A stretch of DNA of 41,926 nucleotides from contig RPFO01000881.1 of the NCBI GenBank assembly GCA_009746045.1, forward strand, positions 1 through 41,926, written 5' to 3'. The translations under genes and the position numbers were made by a program. Under the pieces are notes generated by a model that had not been told where the DNA came from, did not search any database, and was given only the letters and a program-made list of their open reading frames with translations. This stretch comes from Mesostigma viride (taxonomy: Eukaryota > Streptophyta > Mesostigmatophyceae > Mesostigmatales > Mesostigmataceae). Each line of letters begins with the position of its first letter. The first letter of the stretch is position 1. Of this stretch, positions 35,235 to 41,926 are shown in pieces.

Positions 35235-36592
35235 TCAAAACGCCATCTGGCTCTCGCTGATGACGGACGCGGTGGCTGCCCCGATGGCGCCCATGCTGTT
35301 GCCGGACGTCACCGTGTTGGGCGCGGGGTTGGTGCCGACCCATCCGTTGCTGCCGCCCGACCCGCGCACCTTCACCAGCTGCAGGCCCTCGTTGTTGGAG
35401 ATGCGGAAACCGTACGTCACCGTCTGGTTGGCCGCGTACATCTCCCGCCAGCCGTACAGCATCGTGTTGGCCGCCGTGAGCGCCTGGCCGGACACGAAGC
35501 GCACGTCGTCGTACCACACGCTACCGACGTACCCGCCGTACAGCACCAGATTCGGGTTCGCGCCCAACGCGCCGTTGGCCGAGGAAGCCACCAGGGCGCC
35601 GTCCAGGTAGAACTTGACCTGCGACCCGCTCATGGTGATGCACAGGGTGAACGGCTCGGCGTGCACGGGGGTGTCCATGACCATGGCCGCGTTCACGCCG
35701 TCGGAGAAGGTCAGGAAGCCGCCGCTCGAGATCTGCACGGCAAGGTAGCCGTACTCGATCAAGTCGGTCAGGAGGGTCAGCGTGGACAGGTCGAACTGGG
35801 GCAGCACCTTGATGATCAGAGAGAACGTGCCCGTGACGTTGGGCGACACGGAGTCGAACTGGGAGCCCGACTCCTTGAGCACGCCGTCCGCGACGGCGCC
35901 GGTGCCGCTAAAGGTGGCGCTGCCGACGGTGCTGGCCTTGGAGGAGGAGAACTCCCACCGCAGCGTGTCGGAGCCGCTGGCCAGCGAGGCAAGATTGACG
36001 TTGGTGGCGGGCGCCTCGCGGTCGGCCGCCAGGATGGTGCGAGAGAGCAGCAGCTGGCCGCCCTCCACGTGCCAGTACGAGCCCGTGTAGTCGCCCTTGT
36101 CCTGCGAGGTCTCGCCGGCGCCCATGTGCCATGTGAGGGCGCGGCTGCCGAAGGAGGCGCTGCCGTCCACGAACAGACCCGAGTTCTCAGAAGCGGCGTT
36201 GGTCGAGGCCATGCCCTTGTTCAGCTTGAAGTAGTCGATGGTGTAGTTCTGGTTGGACGATTTAATGCTACCAAACATGATGTGTCAGTTGCAGTCGAAT
36301 CCCTCCAGAAGATGTCCGCGATGTTGAAAGTCGAGCTGGCGCCGTTGTTATAAGTCATCGTGGTATACGCCCCACCGTCCTTATTGTACGAAAGCGTCAT
36401 GAGCCCGCTGGGCCTGTCAAGACTGATCCTGAAGATGTAGGTGCCAGCTGCGTTCAAGAAACTGTGAGTGTCGGTGTAGTAGTTAGCCGCACTTGTCAGC
36501 TTCTGAATATTAAGCGCCAGTCCTCCAGAATGGGAAAACCTGACCCACGATTGCCCCTGCACTCTGTTCCAGGGCAAAGAACTGCATGTCAC
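35235..36592 (-). CDS. Second fibre-like protein, C-terminal part
   Basis: Two overlapping pieces: 36592-36221 (a LamG-like module, TYIFRISLDRPSGLMTLSYN) and 36278-35235 (MFGSIKSSNQNYTIDYFKLNKG onward). They join near 36280 after a shift. The second carries FVDGSASFGSRALTWHMGAG, GGQLLLSRTILAADRE, a LamG-like domain with VWYDDVRFVSGQALTAANTM, LYGWREMYAANQTVTYGFRI and the tip MGAIGAATASVISE. It matches the C-terminus of the interrupted 15711 fibre. It may be the tip of the 37924 fibre or a separate protein from the ATG at 36278. Confidence 0.75.
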
Positions 36593-36740
36593 CTCCAGCG
36601 CTGGTAGTCAGAGCGCTGGATGGTGATAGGGAACTCGATGGAAACGCTTTCAGTGGTAAAATTCAAGACGGACGCCGGAATGCTGGTGTACGCGGAAGGA
36701 TAGTAAAACGCCGCTCGAGAAGAATTGGCGGTGCTGATGT

Positions 36741-37924
36741 TCAGAGCCCCCCGCTGACAGACGCGCCGGAGAAAACGCTCAGGTTGATGTTGTATGCGGC
36801 GATCGCGTTGGCCGAGTTGGTGAACTGGAAGTCCATGATCGCGGCAGACCCGGGCTGGTAGCCCACCTTCACCGTCTTGTCCACGATCTCCAGGTTCCCG
36901 CTGGCGTTGGTGCTCTCGAGCACGCCCGCGACCTTCAGGTCCCCTCCCACCACCATGTTGCCGGTGCTGGTGATCGTGCTGGAGCCCGTCAAAGCCCGGT
37001 GACGGCCACCGTGCCGCTCGTGCTGGTCAGCTCCAGATTGCCCGCCGAGGTCGTCACCTTGCCGCTGCCGCCCGCGGTGCTGGTCAGGGTCAGGTCCTTC
37101 GCCACCGTCACGGTGCTCGCCGACGCGGCACTGATGCTGGCGTTCGTCACCGTGATGCCGGCCACGTCCACACGGTTGGCCGCCGCCCCCGCGGAGGTAA
37201 GCGAGAGCGTGCCGCTGCTGGTGGTGATGCCCGCCGTCTTCACCTTCACGCTGTCCATCACCACCGACCCGGTGCCGTTGGACGACAGGGTCAGGTCGGC
37301 GTTGGCCACGTTGTTGCTGATGCCCGAGGTCTTCACCTTCACGTTGTCCAGGAGCACGGAGCCGGTGCCGTTGCTGGCCATGGTCAGGTTTCCGTTGGCG
37401 GTGGAGGAGGACACGGAGGCGTCGGTGACGGTGACGCCGCCCAGCTGGAGCGCGGCGGCCGAGGACCCGGCAGAGCTGATCGCAAGGGTGCCGCTGGAGG
37501 TGGTGACCGCGTTGTCGGTGAACTTGACGCCCTCCACCAACACCGACTTGGTGGCACCGCCCGAGAGGGTCAGGTTCACGTCGGAGGCCGGCGAGAGGGA
37601 GGCCGCGGAGGCGACCACGTCGGCCATGCGCACCGACCCGGCGTCGGACGAGAGCACGAGGCTGCCGGAAGACGAGTTGACGGTGCTGCCGTCGATGGTA
37701 ACGTTGTCCACGGACAGCGCCCCGTCTATGGCGGTGGATCCCACGATCTTGAGGCGGTTGGTCGCGCTGGTGCCGTACCCGTTGTTGGGCTTGATGACGA
37801 TGCTGTCCTGCGCCTTGACGACGAGGTCCTTCACCCTCGCGGCGGGGTCTAGGTCGCCCAGGAGAGCGGTCGAGTACATGCGCGCGTAACGGACGTCGCT
37901 GAGCTGGTCCAGAGCGGTAGACAT
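36741..37924 (-). CDS. Second fibre-like protein, N-terminal shaft
   Basis: From MSTALDQLSDVRYARM at 37924, following GGTATAGAACTTTACC. The head (VKDLVVKAQDSIVIKPN) matches the 15711 fibre. Beta-repeat units (SNGTGSVVMDSVKVKTAGITT type) form the shaft. The frame breaks near 36993 (GGCTTTGA; one base) and again at a run of six C (36747-36752), after which NISTANSSRAAFYYPS continues the protein. Relative to the first fibre, it has an extra ~160-residue module before the shared C-terminal region. Confidence 0.75.
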
Positions 37925-37982
37925 GGTAAAGTTCTATACCGGTAGCATAAGATAAAAAAATGCGTCAGTAATAAGGAGTACT

Positions 37983-38896
37983 ATGGGGCGCGCAAAAAAA
38001 GTCGGGCACGACATGAGGGCCATAACCCGGTCCAAACGGGGGAGGCCCGACAACGAGCACGAGAAACACGGCACGGGGCGGTCCATAGTGCTCGACGGAC
38101 GCAATTACCCCCTGGATTTTACGTACAGGCCGCGGGTGGTCGATGGCTTGCCTTCAAGGGACGTGGTGGTCAATTACCCAGTTAACTACCCGCACACCGC
38201 TCTCCGGGATTACGCCGACAATCTGGGATCCCTGGTGGTAAATAACCAAGACAACGGGTTGTATTACGCTCTGTTTAAAGTGAACACGGCCAATAGCAAC
38301 TGGAGGTCGGATCACGCGAGCCAGGGAGAAAAGGACGCGATGAGCGGTCTCGGCAAAGAAATCTTCTGGAGAGGCGTCGACGCCAACAAGAGACACATGG
38401 AGGACCCCATCCACGGGAGGGTGTCGCTGTCCGCGGTCGCGAGCACGGGGGGAGAAAAGCGAAATACGTATCACCCGACCCCGACAACGCCACGAACGAC
38501 GAGCCCTGGAGTCTCATCGAAAAGTACCCCGCCACGGCGCGCATGCTGGAGGAAGAAATGGAACAATTACCCCCCGGCAGCGACCCCTACACCTTGATGT
38601 GGGAGAGGGGCGGCGAAATCCAAAACAACATGAAGCTCGTGGACTACTACAAGACGCTCGGCATGGAGGTTGAGGATGACCGTGATGGGACCTGGGTCAA
38701 TATGGCCTCCACCCCGGACAGGATCATGAGGGCGTGCACGGGCCACGGGTGCACCAACCAGCACTGCGTCCACCGCCGGCATTGCAACGTCTGGAACGCC
38801 AGGGGCCGCAGGTGGTGCACCAACCCGGTGACGGGCAGGAGACGCCGATGCGCACGGCACTCGACACAGCAGTGTAAGGCTCGCGTCCGTAAATGA
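37983..38896 (+). CDS. Paralog pair, copy 1: unknown domain plus C-terminal Cys/His motif
   Basis: 304 residues once a run of six G at 38447-38452 is read as seven (GGRKAKYVSPDPD continues the frame). N-terminal basic region, then a conserved domain (IVLDGRNYPLDFTYRP, VVNYPVNYPHTALRDYA, GLYYALFKVNTA, GKEIFWRGVDANKR) shared with the next gene. Near the C-terminus, CTGHGCTNQHC and C-NVWNARGRRW-C-x10-C-AR-H give the window's Cys/His motif at the end of the protein rather than the start. Divergent from the 37924 fibre gene. Confidence 0.7.
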
Positions 38897-38944
38897 CAAT
38901 AGGGGGATATTCGGCGTGCGTTTTTTTTATGCGCTAATAGTATT

Positions 38945-39855
38945 ATGGGGTGCGTGAGGAAATCGACCGGACACAAAAACGGGCACGGGATGAGGGGCAA
39001 ACATGTCAGTAAGCGACGCCAAGAAGAACACAAGAGCACCGGGCGGAACATAGTGCTGGACGGTCAAAGCTATCCACTCGATTTTACCTACAAACCTCAT
39101 AGTACTAGTAAAACGAGGGACGTGGTGGTAAATTATCCCGATGGCTATCCGATGACGGCTCTCCGTAGAGAGGCCAGTGATTTGGCATCCTTGCTAGTGT
39201 CAAATAAAAATAAAAAAGGCGATGGATTGTATTACGCTTGGTTTAATGTTAACACTGCCCCAAGCAACAAGGCATCAGATCACGCTCTCTCGGGGGAGAA
39301 GGAAGCAATGAAAGGCATAGGCAAAGATTTGTTTTGGAGAGGCGTCGACGCGAATAGGCATTTGCTGGACGACCCAGTACACGGTAGGGTATTTCTATCC
39401 GCGCAAGGACATGTGGGGGGGAGAAAGCCTATGTTTGTACCATCCGACCCTAAGGGTAGTCGTGACGATAAATTAAATGAGGCTTGGGCGCTCCTCGAAA
39501 AGTACCCGCAGACAGCAAGTGACATGTTACCCGTATTCGAAAGCCTATCAGATAACACTAACAAAATGGAGGAATATCTGTTGAGGAAGACCGGTCAACT
39601 CCAAGCCAATGAGAGGCTCGTGAACTACTACAAGACGCTCGGCATGGAGGTGGAGGATGACCGTGACGGGACCGCCGTGGATATGGCCTCCACCCCGGAC
39701 AGGATCACGAGGGCGTGCACGGGCCACGGGTGCACAAACCAGCACTGCGTCCACCGCCGGCATTGCAACGTCTGGAACGCCAGGGGCGCAGGTGGTGCAC
39801 CAACCCGGTGACGGGCAGGAGGCGCAGATGCGCGCGACACTGTCGAGTCAGATGA
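38945..39855 (+). CDS. Paralog pair, copy 2: unknown domain plus C-terminal Cys/His motif
   Basis: 303 residues when one missing C near 39785 is restored (copy 1 reads AGGGGCCGCAGG, this copy AGGGGCGCAGG), which recovers the final Cys/His residues and a stop at 39853-39855. The conserved domain matches copy 1 (IVLDGQSYPLDFTYKP, GLYYAWFNVNTA, GKDLFWRGVDANRH), but its codons are visibly more AT-rich. From ~39605 the DNA is almost identical to copy 1, suggesting gene conversion of the 3' end. Confidence 0.68.
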
Positions 39856-39896
39856 AACGCTGGCGGATGGATATAAAAAATCCAATCCCCTTGCCA

Positions 39897-40294
39897 CTAT
39901 TCGGCGGCGACCTTGGCGGAGAGACACAGGAGGCGTCTCCACAGGGGAGGGGGGGGGTCGGCAGCGACAGCCCCACGCTCTCGTGCAGTGTCACGGCTAT
40001 ATCGGCGATCTTGCACACGCTCAGGATGTGTTTCAGCTTGTCGAGCGTTACGTTCGCGGACCACCTGGACCTGAACAGGTGCAGCTCCTTGCTGTGGCCG
40101 GGGTATTCCTTCCCGTACGATATGAGCTGCCCCACGCCGTACATCCAGTTGCCCCATTCCTTCACCTCGACGATCCTGCCCCTCTCGTCGTCCAGGATGT
40201 CGATCTTCCCCCCCTGACAAACCACCTCGCGCCTGCCCCCCGTCCTCGCGCTGTAGGCCGCCTGGACGTCCTTTTCTTTCACGGGCAGAGACAT
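39897..40294 (-). CDS. PD-(D/E)XK superfamily nuclease-like protein
   Basis: 132-133 residues from MSLPVKEKDVQAAY at 40294. The core GKIDILDDERGRIVEVKEW followed by GVGQLISYGKEYPG matches the PD-(D/E)XK fold: an Asp strand, then E-V-K, then a helix with GQ..Y. The written frame runs past a run of nine G (39949-39957) into Pro/Ser nonsense; with ten it ends LLCLSAKVAAE at 39897. Likely a DNA repair, recombination or restriction-type nuclease of the virus. Confidence 0.7.
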
Positions 40295-40370
40295 TTACCA
40301 CTAGACGCGGTGTTTTTTTACCCGTGCACGCGCCCCCCGGCTGATGGAGTGCTCCTCTTCCTAGGCCTAG

Positions 40371-41645
40371 TCACCCCCGAGCGGACAGGATGCCCGCGCC
40401 CCCCGTGTACATCGGCGTCTCCGTCCGCGTGTATATCGGCGTGAACACGCGCGTGTACCCCCTGTGCTGGACGTAGTCGTCCTCGTCGTCGCTCTCGAGC
40501 CGGTAGGCCTGCCTCTCGGCCTCCTCGGCGGCCTCCAGTCGCTCTTTGTGGGTGAGCGCGGGGGCGGCCTCTAAGGCGGCCTCGAGAGCCGCGGCGGCGG
40601 CGGCTTCGTCGTCGTCCCCACCGTACGGCATCGCCCTTCTGGCAGCCCTAGCGTTCGCCCTGTCCAGAGCTTCGGGGTCGCGGGCAAAGGCGTCAGCCCT
40701 AGCGGCAGCCGCGGCGGCAGCCCTCTCGGCGACGGGTACGGCGTCAGCTGTATCTATGACATCAAAGCGGTTTTGCGCGGTCTCGAGCCTCGCAATGGCC
40801 GCCGTGTGTGACGCGACAGCCGCAACGGCGCGCATTCTGGCGACGGCCGCTTTACGGGCCAACTCCTCGGCGATGGCACGGGTGGCTCCGGGGTTAGCGG
40901 AGTGAGCCACGGCTCGGTCACGGGCTGCCGCACGACGCTCGAGCTCGTCCGCCTCGTGCAGGGCCCACCGGGCTTCACCCGCGCGGGCTCGAGCAGCGGT
41001 CATGGCGTCCTTGATCTCCCGCGTCTGTCCGCCCGGAGCCATCCTCTCGACCCAGGCAGCGGCCGCCTCCAGACCGTTCGCCAATCTGGCCGCCGGTCTC
41101 ATGTACCACCTATTTTCGTCGAACACCCCCCTGCTACAGCAGAAGGCGCGGGGCGCGGGGCGGCAGTGGCGGACGGAGCCGCAGCCCGCACGGCGTCCCC
41201 AAGGGCTTTGTTAGCGGCCTTGGCCTCCGCTTTGAGTTTCGTATACTTATTGTGCGCGATGTCGGCCGCAAATTGCCATTTATCGTGACTGCGAGCGGTT
41301 TGTGTCTCGGCCGCTCTTTTTTGATGACCTTCCGACCTTTCTCTGGCCCGGCTCGCTTTCTCCTCTAAGTCCTGGGCGCGCTGTCTAAGCGCGTCCAGGT
41401 GCGATCGCGCGGACGCCGCCGATCCAGCTGCGGGGTCCTCCGCCGCCGGGCGGAAACCGGCCCTGAGCGCCCTCTGCAACGCCCTGGCCCATTCTAGGCG
41501 CCCCGCCCTGACCCCGTGCGCCCGCCCCCCGCCCAGGCGCGCCCCTCCCGTGGTGCGGGCACGCGCTCCTGCCGCCCCACGTCTGCCACCCGCACCGGCC
41601 GCCCTTGCCCGTCAACGCACCGCAACGATCGGACGATACCGCCAT
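40371..41645 (-). CDS. Cys/His-motif family protein with Ala/Arg-rich coiled-coil tail, two frame breaks
   Basis: MAVSSDRCGALTGKGGRC at 41645; motif C-x9-C-x10-C-PH-H. A shift in the G-rich stretch around 41525-41530 leads into LEWARALQRALRAGF, and a second at a run of six C (41126-41131) leads into FDENRWYMRPAARLANG. The middle is a coiled coil (LDALRQRAQDLEEKASRARE), then long Ala-rich helices, then an acidic end with Tyr/Thr repeats (YTRVFTPIYTRTETPMYTGG). ~425 residues. Three separate reading frames as written. Confidence 0.65.
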
Positions 41646-41926
41646 CGAGCGAAACACGTATACAAAAAAGCGCACATAATTTTAAAACGCGCGCGCACCG
41701 CACCGCTCGAACGCTCTCAACACGGCCCCGCTTTGGATAGCCTTCTACCGACCAAAAAAGAGAAGACTATCCAACAAAACCACCGCCAACACCGGCCCAC
41801 GCATCCGTCACCAGGAAAAAAAAGAGAAGACTATCCAAATTCACCCCCTCTCAAACCCCGCTCGACCATCGAACAAATTTAAGACGACCTCTCCCGACAT
41901 TCTCGCCAGTCGGTCGTGGATAGCCT
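41646..41926. repeat. Intergenic repeats: inverted and direct copies of a GGATAG/CTATCC element
   Basis: No gene is visible here. GGATAGCCTTCT (41735-41746) and AGAAGACTATCC (41761-41772) form an 11-of-12 inverted repeat with a 14-base loop. AAAAAAGAGAAGACTATCCAA occurs at 41754-41774 and again at 41818-41838. GGATAGCCT returns at 41918-41926 at the edge of the window, so the pattern probably continues outside. Possibly a terminator, origin-related or repeat-end structure. Confidence 0.7.

Noticed and set aside
1-41926. Major capsid protein, DNA polymerase B or packaging ATPase
   Set aside because: I looked for their signatures and found none here, so the window alone cannot place the virus in a family.

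Overview
This GC-rich 41.9 kb window looks like part of a large nucleo-cytoplasmic DNA virus (Nucleocytoviricota-type), either free or integrated in a protist or algal nuclear genome. The signs are tightly packed genes on both strands, often with overlapping or abutting start and stop codons; AT-rich TATA-like patches just upstream of start codons; many short membrane proteins and lineage-specific paralogs; repetitive fibre-like proteins; a Bro-N-like protein; an OTU-type cysteine protease; HNH- and PD-(D/E)XK-like nucleases; and a tRNA. No major capsid, DNA polymerase or packaging ATPase gene is present, so the assignment rests on style and family content. A Ty1/copia-type LTR retrotransposon inserted in one fibre gene shows that this DNA has been exposed to a eukaryotic nucleus.

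Layout. 0-5 kb: a giant coiled-coil protein (minus). 5-6.7 kb: one probable virus-conserved gene and small membrane proteins. 6.8-11.7 kb: a class II, B12-type ribonucleotide reductase (RTPR) whose coding sequence is cut by three GT-AG introns, each carrying its own ORF(s). 11.7-15.7 kb: two paralogous poly-Gln membrane proteins, a zinc-ribbon protein, an HNH-like protein and likely virion proteins. 15.7-17.3 kb plus 25.4-26.3 kb: one fibre gene split by an 8.2 kb retrotransposon (17257-25428) with 644-bp LTRs that differ at one position I could find, flanked by a GCTGC target duplication. 26.4-35.2 kb: a tRNA-Ile(UAU), several members of a small Cys/His-motif family, the OTU-type protease and helix-rich unknowns. 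35.2-37.9 kb: a second fibre locus (minus). 38-41.6 kb: paralogous proteins with C-terminal Cys/His motifs, a PD-(D/E)XK nuclease and a further Cys/His-motif coiled-coil protein.

Two themes stand out. First, at least nine proteins share a C-x9/10-C-x8..11-C-x2-H motif (typically with T..G inside the first loop) attached to unrelated helical tails. Second, many genes are broken by single-base indels, mostly in runs of six or more identical bases (usually G/C), while the reading frame is intact on both sides and paralogs support the joined frame. This looks more like homopolymer error in the assembly than gene decay, so many 'split' genes here are probably whole in the organism.

Functionally the window combines nucleotide supply (RTPR, plus a nucleoside 2-deoxyribosyltransferase-like ORF inside its first intron), virion surface and attachment (fibres, a probable minor structural protein), host manipulation (OTU protease, Cys/His-motif family) and mobile DNA.
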